Source: Siphonodentalium dalli
Lineage: Eukaryota > Mollusca > Scaphopoda > Gadilida > Siphonodentaliidae
Direction: 5' to 3'
DNA: 64,000 nt
NCBI GenBank assembly: GCA_032622095.1
Contig: CP136064.1
Span: forward strand, 247,043,827-247,107,826
The position numbers and the translations under genes are program-made. Of the stretch, positions 11,199 through 22,636 are shown piece after piece. Below the pieces are notes generated by a model. That model ran no database searches. It was not told where the DNA came from and worked only from the letters and a program-made list of their open reading frames with translations. How positions within the stretch are numbered: the first letter of the stretch is position 1; each line of letters starts with the position of its first letter.

Positions 11199-12700
11199 AC
11201 CTGTCTCCAAATTTAATTTCAACAACGAGCTTACAGAACACATTGTGAGTAAAACTAGGAGCACATACTTCCAATTAACAAAATGCGGCCTTTATGCTGG
11301 TGGGATCACGCCACAAAGCTCATCGAAAATTTACCAATCAATGGTACTCCCAGCAGGTCTCTTTGGTTGTGAACTTTTGTGGGGCATTTCTGAGAAGGAT
11401 CGCTTAAAACTTGAGCGAATTCACCGATTTTGTGTCAAAAATATGCAAGGTCTGCCATACCGAACAAGGACTGATATTGCTTTAGGTTTAATCGGCAGCA
11501 AATCACTGGAATCACAAATAGAAAAACGCAAATTAAGCTTTGTTGGTTCTATGTGCCGACTTAATCTTCAGAAAACAAGCAAGCATGTTTTTATATTTCG
11601 TCTGCACGAGTCAATACTGCGAAGGCCCACTGCAGGGAACACTTTTATCTCAGATATATCGAAAATTCTTATTAAATATGGCTTGGAGTCTAATTTATCA
11701 GAATATTTGCAAAATGGTATTGTTCCATCAAAATACACGTGGAAACACATATCTAAGTCTTCCGTTGATGCAAGTGAGCTGTCGCAGTGGAGACTCAGAG
11801 TGCTGAATGATGTTAAGCTTGAATGTTTCTCTAAAGCACATTGTACACTGACTATGTCACATATATGGTCCGCTTGTCGAACCTTCCCAAAAGACAAAGC
11901 AACATTCATGTTATGTGCAAAATTACTTGCTAAGACAGCCTACGATGAACCAGATATCTGCAAATTATGTGGTACCAGATTTTCGTTGTTGGTAAACCAT
12001 GTTTTTTTATACTGCAATGACACATCGTTGTCAAATATTCGTAACGATATCTGGTACCACATCATAAATCACTTTGGCGTGATCTGTTTCATTCACATTG
12101 ATAGTCTGACCGAATCAGAATTACTTGCCACGTTCTTTGGTTGTCCGTCACCAAATATTCTGGCCCATGTTGAAAACCACAGCCAGTTCATTCGTTTCTT
12201 TGCTAAAGCATCAGAACGCTTGTGGCAGACATTCGACACATTAGTTGGGCAAATGTAGAGGACAGAACATAACATACATATGTAAACAAGTATTTATATT
12301 CATATGTGTATATACTGTTATGCTGAGTTGGCCCGTGACTCATTGATTGATTTCGCTATAACGGTGACGTTGGCCATTGGTTCACGTACATTCTGTGTCG
12401 TGAATCGAGGGCCACAGTCGGTTCGTTGAACGTATATTTATTTCTCTTGGAATACATGGTGTTCGTTGACATGTGGGTCGTAAGCAAGTCGAACAAAGGG
12501 TCTAAGGACATTGTAACTATGTTGTTGCCATATATAATTATGCAACGTTGGAGTTTGTTTGTTTGTCTTTTTGTTCTCATTGATTTCATAATTGTGAACT
12601 ACATGCTTTGTATATACGTCAAAACTTTGTTAACCTAAATTGTCTGTATATATCTCTCCGTGAATGGAGGACAATAAAGATATATATATATATATATATG
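10893..12700 (+). mobile_element. 5'-truncated non-LTR retrotransposon
   Basis: Starts inside the RT domain (YIDDLIRSLE frame at about 10893) and ends at a TA repeat (about 12680-12700) after AATAAAG. It sits inside repeat family C: the left part lies at 10613-10892 and the right part at 12701-12920, judged against the uninterrupted copy at 13855-14390. About 37 bp of target are missing in between. Confidence 0.8.
10924..12258 (+). CDS. LINE ORF2 C-terminal part, open 444 codons
   Basis: Contains the RT catalytic-type motif QADDMLLLS (normally F/YADD) at residues 18-26, then thumb and C-terminal regions. Ends with a CX2C...HX4C knuckle (CKLCGTRFSLLVNHVFLYC) typical of LINE C-termini. N-terminal endonuclease and most of the RT are missing, so it cannot be functional alone, yet it has no stop over 444 codons, which suggests a recent insertion. 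Family uncertain. The initiating Met is only the first in the open frame. Confidence 0.85.
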   Translation: MSNFGLRIGHIDCSAPTQADDMLLLSLSETGIKRMCELCYNYSKVWRFKYNESKTMIIAFNESKHDYQKSSRIWPMGNSEINEVISTTHLGIPVSKFNFNNELTEHIVSKTRSTYFQLTKCGLYAGGITPQSSSKIYQSMVLPAGLFGCELLWGISEKDRLKLERIHRFCVKNMQGLPYRTRTDIALGLIGSKSLESQIEKRKLSFVGSMCRLNLQKTSKHVFIFRLHESILRRPTAGNTFISDISKILIKYGLESNLSEYLQNGIVPSKYTWKHISKSSVDASELSQWRLRVLNDVKLECFSKAHCTLTMSHIWSACRTFPKDKATFMLCAKLLAKTAYDEPDICKLCGTRFSLLVNHVFLYCNDTSLSNIRNDIWYHIINHFGVICFIHIDSLTESELLATFFGCPSPNILAHVENHSQFIRFFAKASERLWQTFDTLVGQM

Positions 12701-12920
12701 GAACAAATAAAGAGCGTTTATGCCATTTTTGTGTGATTAGCCAGTAGCATTGTGCTGTCTTCTGTAACACAATCAGGCTCTTGCTTAGGTAAAATATAGT
12801 AGGTCTTTATGATAACATGCTGTTTACGCGATATATAGTCATGGTATATATGAACGAAACTGTATGCATTTTAATGTTTTTCTGTTTACGGTGATTGGAA
12901 CAAATATGAATATTTTCGAC
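12701..12920 (+). repeat. Repeat family C, right part (left part 10613-10892)
   Basis: Matches 14122-14390 through ACAAATAAAGAGCGTTTAT, then a TTTACG block and GAACAAATATGAATATTT. It is separated from its left part by the LINE. Confidence 0.75.
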
Positions 12921-13069
12921 AACTAAGGCCTCATGTGCCTTTAAACAATTCTTGATATGGTGAATATATACAAAACAAAGTGGATGAGTTCGCTATTATT
13001 CTGAGTTTTGGAAAGTCTGCTTCTTCTTAGCTGGTTGCAGTTTGTAGCAGAGACCATGGCATTGGAAGC

Positions 13070-13325
13070 GACATCAATACGGTACGCCATTTGAGATGGT
13101 ATATTGAGCTTGGATCAATAAAGTATCAACTGCAGCGTTCTTTCTTTGGACATCAGGATCTTTGCTAATATCAGCTAGTGGTGAATCAGCTTCGATAATG
13201 TCGTTAATGGTCTGAAGAAGGGGACTTCTTATTACTTCCAGGCTGGGGCAGTCCAGTATGAAGTGCCTCATGTCTTCTACTTAAATTGGTCCAGGCAGAT
13301 GGGGCATGTATTGGCTTTTGAAGTT
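13070..13325 (-). pseudogene. LINE C-terminal zinc-knuckle fragment
   Basis: On the minus strand, CPICLDQFK is followed by a stop/frameshift and then EDMRHFILDCPSLE. Together they form a CX2C...HX4-5C knuckle like that at the C-terminus of LINE ORF2 proteins. The reading continues to a stop at about 13074. Remnant only. Confidence 0.65.
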
Positions 13326-13854
13326 ACACACTCGGGTTGTCTTCCCTTTGTATGGATCGTGCACATACCCGCGCTTATTAGGATTCGAACCAGCTTCGAT
13401 ACCGCTGACCGAACGGCTTATGATGGTATAATGCACCACGCATCTTACCAAACTGACACCCAAATATGATCCATGTTGTATAAAGTATACGACAGTGTCT
13501 CAATATTCGAAGAGCGCTTCGAAGGTATACTGAATGGGTATATATAGGCCTATGCATGTGAAATTTATTGCGTTACAGGTGATTTGGAGTTTGCTGACAT
13601 TTCGCATATGGTTCCCGTTTCGAATGATCGATGCCGAATGCAGGATTCTTGTTTTCTGTTTTGCCATCACATATTTATTATATTTTAGCCACATTCCAGT
13701 GAAAACTAATCTTACTTTATCCTATTACCCCCCGCCCTTTCTAAAAATGTTTAGCGATTTCGTCTGTTATCATAAACATAAACTTAACACATACTGTCAA
13801 TGCATGTTAATTAACACATCTTAAATGGGTACGCCAATTAAGAAATGGGGTACT

Positions 13855-14390
13855 TTAAAGATACGGGCGGTATTGGCGGTGGGTATGCTATTAAAATATT
13901 TACCTCCGTTAAAAACAGCCATAAACAGAAATTATAGTAAAATATATACAGACTTTGTTCTTATACCAATCCGAAATATGGCATAAACAGTATGTTATTG
14001 TCAAATTTGTTCCTTTGTTATGTAAACAAAAGCATAAAACGTTACAGAACCTGGCTTTTGTTTAGATCCGGATATGGCAAACATAAAGAGCGTTAGGCCT
14101 ATATGTTACTGTTTTCCTGATATGGAAATAACAAAGAGCGTTTATATCATTTGTGTGTGATTAACCAATAGAATTGCGATGTGTTATGTAAACAGAGGCA
14201 AAACTTATGTAACACGAGCAGGCTCTTGTTTACGTACACCATCGTACGTCTTGGCGACAATATACTATTTACGCGCTGATTATGTTTGGCATATGAACAA
14301 AACTATATATATTTTAATATTCCTTCTGTAAAGTTCTGTTGATGGCGATTTGAACAAATATGAATATTTCTGCAACGAACGCCGCCATGC
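13855..14390 (+). repeat. Repeat family C, uninterrupted copy
   Basis: Aligns with 10613-10892 on its left (GGCGGTGGGTAT, CATAAACAGTATGTTATTGT) and with 12701-12920 on its right. It holds two AAAGAGCGTT boxes, at 14085 and 14133. Non-coding. Confidence 0.75.
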
Positions 14391-16035
14391 AGATTAAATT
14401 AAATAGAAATTGGGGGCGAGTATGAATACCATCGATAAAGTCGTAATATTTTGTATTTTGCGTCATGTTGGAGATCGGCAACATTCGGGTTTCCATATAA
14501 TAGTTCAGCGTCAAGAACAACATGGTCTCATAAATTCAGTGGGGTCCTTGGGGACCGCGGTGGAAATAAGCCTTAACCGCGTTCTCGCGTTATCCCCGAC
14601 GGCTGTCATACATATAATTATCTATGGCTCTCACAGTCACTGCTACTCCAATAATACTTTTTTCTCCGCGTACAGCCACCTATTCCTACTCATTAATTCA
14701 GTTACGCTGCTACATGTTGTTTGTGGTATTTTAACATAGACAGGTGTTTATAAATATATATGTATGATATATTCCGTCAAATGAAATTTAATCTAACCAA
14801 ATCTAGACGGGTGACACCCCGCCTCCTGCGGTGCCTATATAGCTAATATGCTTTTTTTTCTTCAAAAGTTATAAATTTTATGCCTGACACATCAGCTGGA
14901 AATATCAAACCAATATTTGGCGTAAAATGTGTTGTATTTAGACCAATAGTCGCATATTTTATTATTTTCCTATATGGGGTCATGGGGGTGTGAGGTTGTA
15001 AATGTTCAACAGTTGTACACATAAAAGCTTCAAGTACCATGCAATTATATTTAAATTCCGACGTAAGGATGGGGGTAATTACAAATTAAATTTCCAGAAC
15101 TTCTCAAATGGAGACACTCTATCCTTAATGCTTAACTTTATCAGTATCCAATCATTGAATAGCAAAGTGAGGCGGAGGCACGTTACAGAAAAATAGGGTC
15201 GTGGTGTGCAATCCAGCTACTATCTGCCAGGGACCAACCAGTCATGAGCTTACCACCGCCACGAGCCGACAATTTCTGTTTTTATCGATGGTTTAGAGTT
15301 ACTACCCTTGGTCGACAAGGACGAAGCGAGACATTTCCTTAAAAAGTTCTGCAAAAGCGACGAAACCTTAAAACAAAGCATGTAAATATTTATATATATA
15401 TAATATTATGTTGAGCTAATGTCATAATACGCGATATATTTCAAATCGGCGCAGAAATAATTAGTATTTTTGCAAATTCGCATACACTTAATTTTGACAG
15501 GTCACGAAAATAGGAAACATGATTATTCATTAATCATTACCGTATAACAAATTAACATTGATTGAGAATTAAGTTACATTTGGATGTTGGTTTAACGATG
15601 ATTATAACTTTGATCCTACTATCTGCCAGAGATGATATTGGAATCAATTAAACTATGCAATACGGTTACCAATAGGCAATACCATATTAGAACTTTAGGT
15701 TGGTTCACTGCATATTCAACTTGGTCAAAGTTGATGTGTCATTAATTTAATCTCTACCATATCATACAAGAAAACCACAATCAGAAATGATAACGCCCTC
15801 AAGATCATATTATTAGCCATAAATATAAATTATATATTGGTTTATACATGAATGCACCGCCTCAGAATTCTGTTAAAGCAACTAATCCTTCAACTTATTA
15901 CAAAAAACTACGGCTTATTACTGCAGGTTTCTCATTCACCACACCAGAAAGCTTCTAAATGCGGATCAAAAATCGGAGGCATTGTGTTCCCGCCAAGAGT
16001 GCATGGCCCACTAAAATCGAAAGCAATTAACGTTG
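14391..16035. other. Non-coding stretch
   Basis: No gene recognised. A 109-codon ORF at 14410-14739 has no recognisable domain. AT-rich sequence. Confidence 0.4.
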
Positions 16036-16069
16036 TCATAATACAGACCCTCTCAAAATAAGTGTCCCT

Positions 16070-16270
16070 TTCAACGCGGTCCTCAACGTGGTCGTAACGC
16101 GGTCGTAACGTCAACACAACATGGTCCTTGCGTTGATAACGCGTTGGTGTTACGTTACGACCACGTTGAAAATCAACGGACCGCGTTGAGGTTTAACGCA
16201 GACCCCGTTGAAGTTTAATGCAGACCGTGTTTGCATTAAACGCGTTGCGTTAAGGATCAACACACACACG
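16070..16270. repeat. E1 left AACGCGGTC array
   Basis: Dense direct and inverted variants of AACGCGGTCGTAACG and its complement, over ten in 200 bp, close to the element end. The arrangement resembles subterminal transposase-binding repeats (inference). Confidence 0.8.
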
Positions 16271-16814
16271 TTCGAGATTACAATCACCGCACCGAAGAGT
16301 AAACAGATGATTAGTCGCGTTATTTGGTTTTATACCATTCATTTTTTTTGTTATTTACGATCACCTATAACTAATTTAGTGTCATTTCCCCACTCTCCGA
16401 AAATCACATATCTACACATTCGTTCCAAATAAGGAAATTTATTTGCTGCTTTTGACCCGTGTTAGACTTTTTCGTGATATATACAGGTACAATGTGTGTG
16501 TATCAGTGTATCTCACGGAGCAGTCGTGTGGTTGTGTTTCCCAATTTATGGAGTAAAACACTACACACAAATATATTGTGATTGTGACGTCATGGCGTAG
16601 CAACGATTGTCTTACAGTTCTCTCCGTGAAATGCGTTCAAAATGCGTTAATATTCGCTTGTTTTCGGATAGGGGGATGGCAGCTTGGCTGAGTTGGGTGC
16701 GGGGACCAATGTGATTCTGGATTTTCGGAACGTTCTTGGCAAATAACGCTGAAAATTTGTCAAGTCACCTATCTTCGTGTGAGGTACGTGGGAGCTATTT
16801 AGGAGCTTTTCGAA

Positions 16815-18146
16815 ATGCCTGGATGTGAAGATTGCGGTTCGGGGCGAAATGTTAAATACACACAAGGTGATTTGCGATTGTGCGATTCGTGTGAGAAGAA
16901 AAGATTTGGACAACCAGGGGCAGAGGATAAAAACTCCCCTCTTAATTCAGGAGGACGTAGAGGGAAAGAAAGCACGGAAACTGGAGAGAGAGAGAAACCA
17001 GAGAAACCTGTTGTGATAAATGAACTTCTGTGTTTCTTGGCAAACAAATTTGTCAGTCTGACTACGGAGCTCTTAGTGAAATTGTGTGCTGAGACTTTCC
17101 GAGAAGATGAGATTGAACATGCTAAATCAATACTGTGTGAAATGGCGAACTGCAAGTCGCGGATAATTAAACGTAAAGGAAATGACAAGATGGAGAAAAA
17201 CTTGAAAGATATGATCACAATTTTGCACGAAACAGACATGGAGGACCTACCTTTGTTCGTGGCCTACGATCTGTCCAAATTGCCCGCTATAACTGTTGAC
17301 CATATGGATGTCACAACATTGTCAAAAGATATGACTAACTTGAAGTTGCAAATTAGCGAAATAAAGAAGACTATTTGTGAAGAAATTGCGGTGGAATTAA
17401 AACAACAAGTACAAGATGCGGTCAGAGACAATGTTATTCCAGTCTTGAAATGCGAAATGAAGAACGAAATTGAATCAGCTACGAAAGAATATAGACAGAA
17501 CAAAACACCGTGTGAAATTCCGTTGAGGTCAGATGGTATTAAAGAAAATACCAAACTTAATTCGCAGAGAATACGCGCGAAACCAACTTCACCGCGTTTG
17601 AATACTGAACCGGAGATGAATATCACGGTGCCTCCACTGCCTTTGTCCACCGGCAGATCAATGGACTCACCTCGATCACGAGATGATGAGATACATGCTT
17701 ATTCGTACGCCGATGCACTGATAAATAATCCATGGAGTCAACCCAAGAATCAGTTTGACGATTTTCAACCTGTACAGAGAAAACGCAATAGGAAACCGGC
17801 GGTAATTGGCAAGTCTAATGATTCTAGTCTCAAGGTTATGAGAACCAGTCCCCCTGGACTAGTCTTCATATTGCGATTGGCACCGGAAACTCAGGAACGA
17901 GAAGTAACCGTATTTGTGAATGATACATTCAACACCTGCGTAACGAAGTGTATAAAACTGGACACTAAATATGATACATATTCGTCTTTTAAAATTGAAG
18001 TGATGGACAGGGAAACTGCGAATAAACTACTTGACGCTAACTTATGGCCACGGAACACTCTTGTAAGGCCATACTTCGAGAAAAGGCACAATCCGAATCG
18101 AAGAGACGTCGGTGAAAGCGAATATCTTGGAAACACCAGATGGTAG
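16815..18146 (+). CDS. LINE ORF1 protein, intact (443 aa)
   Basis: RNA-binding and chaperone-type ORF1 of a CR1/jockey-like LINE. Residues 4-26 hold CX2C-X15-CX2C (CEDC ... CDSC), a zinc-finger or half-PHD-like motif. Residues about 170-240 are heptad-rich and charged, a likely coiled coil. The middle (about 240-330) is disordered and Ser/Pro/Arg-rich. Residues about 350-435 resemble the conserved ORF1 C-terminal domain (YDTYSSFKIEV, LWPRNTLVRPYFE). No stop or frameshift, which suggests recent activity or selection. Confidence 0.8.
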   Translation: MPGCEDCGSGRNVKYTQGDLRLCDSCEKKRFGQPGAEDKNSPLNSGGRRGKESTETGEREKPEKPVVINELLCFLANKFVSLTTELLVKLCAETFREDEIEHAKSILCEMANCKSRIIKRKGNDKMEKNLKDMITILHETDMEDLPLFVAYDLSKLPAITVDHMDVTTLSKDMTNLKLQISEIKKTICEEIAVELKQQVQDAVRDNVIPVLKCEMKNEIESATKEYRQNKTPCEIPLRSDGIKENTKLNSQRIRAKPTSPRLNTEPEMNITVPPLPLSTGRSMDSPRSRDDEIHAYSYADALINNPWSQPKNQFDDFQPVQRKRNRKPAVIGKSNDSSLKVMRTSPPGLVFILRLAPETQEREVTVFVNDTFNTCVTKCIKLDTKYDTYSSFKIEVMDRETANKLLDANLWPRNTLVRPYFEKRHNPNRRDVGESEYLGNTRW

Positions 18147-18147
18147 G

Positions 18148-18213
18148 ATGGCCAACATAAAAATAGCTACTTATAGCTGTAAATCTGTGAAAACTTTTGT
18201 ATATGTAATGTGA
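18148..18213 (+). pseudogene. ORF2 endonuclease start, truncated after about 15 codons
   Basis: ATG at 18148 gives MANIKIATYSCKSVK, the typical first beta-strand of a LINE apurinic-type endonuclease, then TFVYVM and stop. The coding match ends where the 3' UTR begins, marking the deletion junction near 18193. Confidence 0.75.
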
Positions 18214-18290
18214 TAATATCTTGAGATATAGATACATATGGGCAAATGTGCCTGAAATAAAGTTTATCATCATATCATCATTGCCATATT

Positions 18291-20293
18291 AAATGTCCGC
18301 TACAGAACTGCTGGAGAGTGAATATATGTACATGTCGTTGCAAACGGAACGAAGAATACATCAAATAGGCTTAGTAGCAGTAAATAAATCACAACTAACT
18401 AACATTCTGGTTTCGTAGTTGACGAAACCAGAATAACTTCGTCATCTATAATAGATTTTAAATGCGCAGTTTAAGCATGATGTCTGTCGTTTCTCTGCAG
18501 CAGTATGTCATTCTCTGTTCCGGATGTGAATCTGACTAATTAGATGATCAATTTTCAAATATGGATGGATATACAGAAAAATTATCTGGTGGTGGTGTGT
18601 GTTTTTTTTAGTGGGACATTGAATTACCATACATATTTTGTCCGGCATCGGCGTTTGAAATAAAATGGGTACGCCATTATGTGTAGACTTGTGTTTGATT
18701 TGAATTGTTTCTATTTTACGATGTACTTGTCAGCAGAAATGATAACGAATTTCTGAGAATACTGTAAATAAATGTGCTAAAGGTAAAATGCACGTGCGTT
18801 CTTTTGTTAAGTAGAGTAAACATTTAATTAATTAAGAGTTAAGTTAGTAACTTTGAGTATAAATAAGGTGCATATAAAACAAACAAACATATTAGCATCA
18901 CCGCCCTATTAATTAAATGTCTGGCCACTATCAAAGGAAGACACACCCGTGCATTGTTTGCAAACAAATTCGGAATGTCAATCTACTTGAGAAACGCCCA
19001 CGTGTGCACGACAGATATTGAATTTCCAAATTTGCCATACTGTCAATCAGAAGACAAGCTGGTAGGAGGAGTCATCTTCACCAAATTGCTACACAGTACT
19101 TAATAAACTATCTTGCCCCAGAAAGATGTGTATTGATGCAGAAAGGCCTCCAGCCCTTTTAATTCAGATTGTTTGGCTTCGGCAATCTGCTACGGCAACC
19201 CTTTATCATGGCCCAGTTTGCTTCAGCAAATGGCTTCGGCATTGCCGATTGCCGTAACCAATTATGAGGGCTGGGCCTCTGACCTAAATTTAATAATAAC
19301 TTCAAAAGACGAGACAATGTCACGCGAGGTTCACGATGGGGGAGTTACGGTTTTCCATGCAAAAGGGCACCGATCTCTAAATAATATTTTACGAGCTACC
19401 AACGAAAGGCTAACTAAAGTCCGAATAATCAAGTCCTGGTATTCTTCAGCATAAATCACAAATCGTGTGTATTTTATAATGATTATTGGTTTATTGAATA
19501 TATGCTATGAATAATGAGCGTGTGTGAAAATTTTAAAACAACTGGAAAATTTCTGTTTTTTTTCATGCATGCGTTTGTTCATGGCGTAAAGTATATGAAC
19601 GCTCTTTATTGTTACATGCTAGAATACAGTTTCGGCCGACATCGGAACTGACACAATAAAAGGAGACAATTACTCAATTTGTACCTACACGGATGAACAT
19701 GCAAAACTGGCAAGAAACTTATATGGATGTGCGGTTCCATATACATTTATGTGTTTTAAACGGTGAAAACACTAATCTGAGACACCTGCAGCTCTGTTAA
19801 TCGGTTTGCGTATTCTTCCCCCATCGCTCCCAGAATGTTAGTTAATACACGAAAATAGCCTGATGTGTACTATTTTAATTGACGTGTATTTTTGCGTGGA
19901 TGAATACTATTGACAATTATCAGTTTCTACATATAATCTTCCTTTCCGCATATTTCACGCAGCCTTTGACTCTGTGATAATGAACTCGTTCTTGTCGCTT
20001 GATTATATACAAGGGCCGGGGACTCTCGATGGGATGTTTCTTGAAACATGTACAATACAGAATAACAACGTTGTCAAGATATAAGTAGGAAACATTATGT
20101 TATATATGTTACATATACACGCACTAGTTTAATCACAGATAATATAAAATAAGATATAAGGCAAACTAAATAACATGTGTTTCAGATTTGTTGACCTAAA
20201 AACTCCAGGTAGATAAGTACATGTGTTCATGTACACATATTCGGCTACATGCCATCATCTCAGCCTTTCAATCATTGTTGAATTAATTCTTTC
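18291..20293. other. E1 interior, no gene seen
   Basis: AT-rich DNA. Contains the hairpin at 18404, a single ACGCTCTTTATT box at 19599 and an imperfect inverted repeat at 19148-19275 (CCAGCCCTTTTAATT ... AATTATGAGGGCTGG). No credible coding sequence. Confidence 0.5.
18404..18434. repeat. Perfect 13-bp stem, 5-nt loop
   Basis: ATTCTGGTTTCGT, loop AGTTG, ACGAAACCAGAAT. No T-run follows and there is no gene context. Confidence 0.8.
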
Positions 20294-20720
20294 ATGTTAA
20301 ACATTCATTACGTTTGGAAGCTTCGATATTCACCGAAGACACGCCCCATATTGTATTTTAGTCCATTGGCACCACTGTCAATCATTCGTGGCAGGCTTTT
20401 GATCTGCGGTCTGTCAGTAAAAGTGACAAATCATTGGTTACCACGTCGGTTACACGTGTACATGTATGTGTTATCATATCCTCACGTAGATTTCAAATGA
20501 CATCGGACCCTTGGCGTACAGGGGCATACAGGTAATCGACCTTTAATCGGATATGACGCCGAATATTAAATATTCAAAGAACACATGTACATTGCGACGT
20601 GACCTCAATGTTTTTTTTTTTTTAGAAGTCTCAATTACATCTCAATTAATTCGTGCAGCGCAATCAACGTGATCTACATTTATTTATTAGTTGTTTTTTT
20701 CCGGAAAAATTCTAAATGTT
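20294..20720 (+). repeat. E1 segment homologous to E2 (inverted)
   Basis: Matches the reverse complement of 25330-26155. Shared blocks include CACCGAAGACACGCCCC, GATCTGCGGTCTGTCAGT and CATCGGACCCTTGGCGTACA. Shows that E1 and E2 are two copies of one element. Confidence 0.8.
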
Positions 20721-20925
20721 TAGCAGAATAGTGACAACGTATGCGGAATGGAACGGCGGTCACGATGGTACCATTTTTTGGACAACTATCAGTGATGTTT
20801 CTGAAGAGTTGATATGTTTTAGTGTTAATTCTACTGAATTATTCTGGAATGGAAGTTGATGACGTCAAAGACGTGCATAACATTGGCGCTGTACTGGAAA
20901 CTAGAACTGAACTTATTATAGAGAA

Positions 20926-21140
20926 AACTACTGATGGTAGGGAACTGCGCTCGAATGGGATGAACTTATTAGAAGAGTGCAGAAGTTAGTCACTCCAGAG
21001 ATCGTGCTTTCAGTGTTTGTGGAACTCTCTGCCTGGTGAATTTCAAGGCTGTTGGGACTTAATGGAGTTTCGTCATCTGTTGCGCATGTGAACATGTATA
21101 TGGAATTTGCGCGTTATAAATGTATTAAATAATAATAATA
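20926..21140 (+). pseudogene. CR1/L2-like LINE 3' end fragment
   Basis: Encodes DRAFSVCGTLCL, matching the GDRAFSVAGPKLW block of the LINE at 5.1 kb. Ends GCGTTATAAATGTATTAAA followed by an AAT repeat, the conserved CR1/L2 tail layout. Confidence 0.7.
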
Positions 21141-21365
21141 ATCTCGACTGCGTTTATTGCGTTGACGGTTACCTCGACAGCGTTTGTTGCGTTGACGGTC
21201 ATGCCGACCGCGTTATTTTGCGTTGATGGTTACCTCGACCGCGTTGGAGTAACGTTACGATCGCGTTGGAGTAACTTTACGACCGCGTTGCATTATCATG
21301 AGAACCGCGTTGATGGTAAATTCTCAACACGGTCTCAACATGGTTCCAACTCGGTCGAGAGGGAC
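21141..21365. repeat. E1 right AACGCGGTC array
   Basis: Repeated GACCGCGTTG(A/G) units and variants of GCGTTGACGGT, ending next to the inverted terminal repeat. Confidence 0.8.
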
Positions 21366-21679
21366 ACTAATTTTGAGAGGATCTGTAGTTACATACTGCA
21401 ACTATAGGCTAAGACATCCAGCGAATACACACCCCACGAAAACCCGAAATGTGTTGTCCTGCGAGAAATCCCATCGTTATAGCTCAATTTGACACGGCCA
21501 GATTAGCCTTCCTTACAATATCCTAAAACAATAAAGCTTCTCAAATCATCGGCATAGTCAACAACTTTCACGAACTTGGACATCAGTACTTTCAAATCGC
21601 TCTACATAAGCATGGTGAGACCTATGGTATCATCAAATACTGTTACTCTGCATGGAGCCCACATCACAAATATCAAAGC

Positions 21680-22090
21680 ATTGTGTTAGAGAAATACAAA
21701 GAAAAGCAAGGAAACTAGTTCGTCAAATCAAAACTCTATGCTACTGAGACCGAATGATAAAACTCAATCTGATGTCTTTAAAATATTGAATATTTAGAGG
21801 AGATCTAAATCGAGGTATATAAACTGTTGAATGGTCATTACAATATCAATGCCTGTGACCTATTAGAAAGACATTCATCAGGAAGAACAAGTGGACATAA
21901 TAAAAAGCTACAGATGCCCATTGTTAACAAGGCCATAGGAAAATATGTTCTTCACGCAGAGGGTGGTAAATAGCTGGAACTCTCTGCCAGACTTCGCTGT
22001 TGAGGCTCCAACACTCGATCAATTCAAAATATACATAGACTCATTCTTCTATTATATAAAATACGAGTTTGACGACAAATAATATGTTCA
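21680..22090 (+). pseudogene. LINE RT C-terminal remnant with frameshifts
   Basis: Reads IEVYKLLNGHYNINACDLLE, then SSGRTSGHNKKLQMPIVNKA and, after a shift, residues resembling VVNSWNSLPDFAVEAPTLDQF. This matches C-terminal tails of animal LINE RTs. Stops and shifts throughout. Confidence 0.65.
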
Positions 22091-22574
22091 AGTGACTCAC
22101 AAGTAAATATCGAATGACGATACATATATTTGTAAAGAAGCATTGCAAATAATGTTATTGGGACGAAAAGTCGCAAGACTTGTTCCGTATTATGATGATG
22201 ATTATAATATGATTGATAGAACAAACCACTATTATGATGATCGTGTCTTATTTGTTTAAAATACTTATCAATTGACATATACGCACCCGTTCCCTAATTA
22301 AAATCAACATATTTCGACAATTTTAGGGGACGTCCGCGAATTCGGGGACTGTTCTTATTTTCGTTATTAACATCGCTTCAATAATTAGATTTCCCATGTC
22401 TCAGCTCGAAAAAAAACAGCCATAATTTCTTTGGGTTCACCAATTTCACACCAATATTTCAAATAATACATTTGTGTCACATGTAAGTTCAGACATTGTT
22501 GAAGTTAGAACAAGCCATATATTTGACTCAATAGATTAAGCCATGATGCATTCATGTATCTTTTTTATTTTCAG

Positions 22575-22636
22575 AACAGACTTTCTTTGACCACCATACA
22601 ACTAACTAAACATAGTGCAGAGCAGTTCATAGAGAG
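22575..22636 (+). other. GPD2: GPD2 5' UTR part of first coding exon
   Basis: A pyrimidine-rich tract ending in TTTTCAG lies just before 22575, 62 nt upstream of the start codon. This looks like a 3' splice site, so a non-coding leader exon should lie further upstream and the promoter is not at this point. I could not identify the leader exon in the repeat-rich DNA before it. The start at 22637 is chosen because it opens a basic, presequence-like N-terminus in frame with the enzyme. Confidence 0.6.

Larger units (their letters stand above)
16440..18290 (+). mobile_element. Half-LINE: ORF1 kept, ORF2 lost
   Basis: An intact ORF1 (16815-18146) is followed one base later by the first 15 codons of an ORF2 endonuclease and then directly by a short 3' UTR with AATAAA and a TCATCATATCATCAT tail near 18265-18282. 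Almost all of ORF2 is missing, so the element is internally deleted, like mammalian HAL1. The 5' boundary is approximate. Confidence 0.8.
16038..21390 (+). mobile_element. Element E1: large TA-type element with AACGCGGTC arrays
   Basis: The left end TACAGACCCTCTCAAAATAA and right end TTTTGAGAGGATCTGTA are inverted. Inside each end lie arrays of AACGCGGTC-like 9-mers (about 16070-16270 and 21141-21360). TA flanks would fit a TA target. I see no transposase. It carries an inserted half-LINE (16440-18290) and a LINE tail (20926-21140). A second, inverted copy is E2. Confidence 0.75.

Noticed and set aside
13360-13445. tRNA-like B box (GGTTCGAATCC on the minus strand)
   Set aside because: A clean B box is present, but I could not fold a full cloverleaf or find a convincing A box at the right spacing. 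It may be a SINE fragment.
14410-14739. 109-codon ORF
   Set aside because: No domain, no splice context, composition like surrounding non-coding DNA.
16799-17239. 146-codon minus-strand ORF
   Set aside because: Shadow of the LINE ORF1 on the other strand.
18404-18434. Hairpin as a transcription terminator or RNA gene
   Set aside because: Animal DNA with no gene next to it and no T-run. Recorded only as a hairpin.
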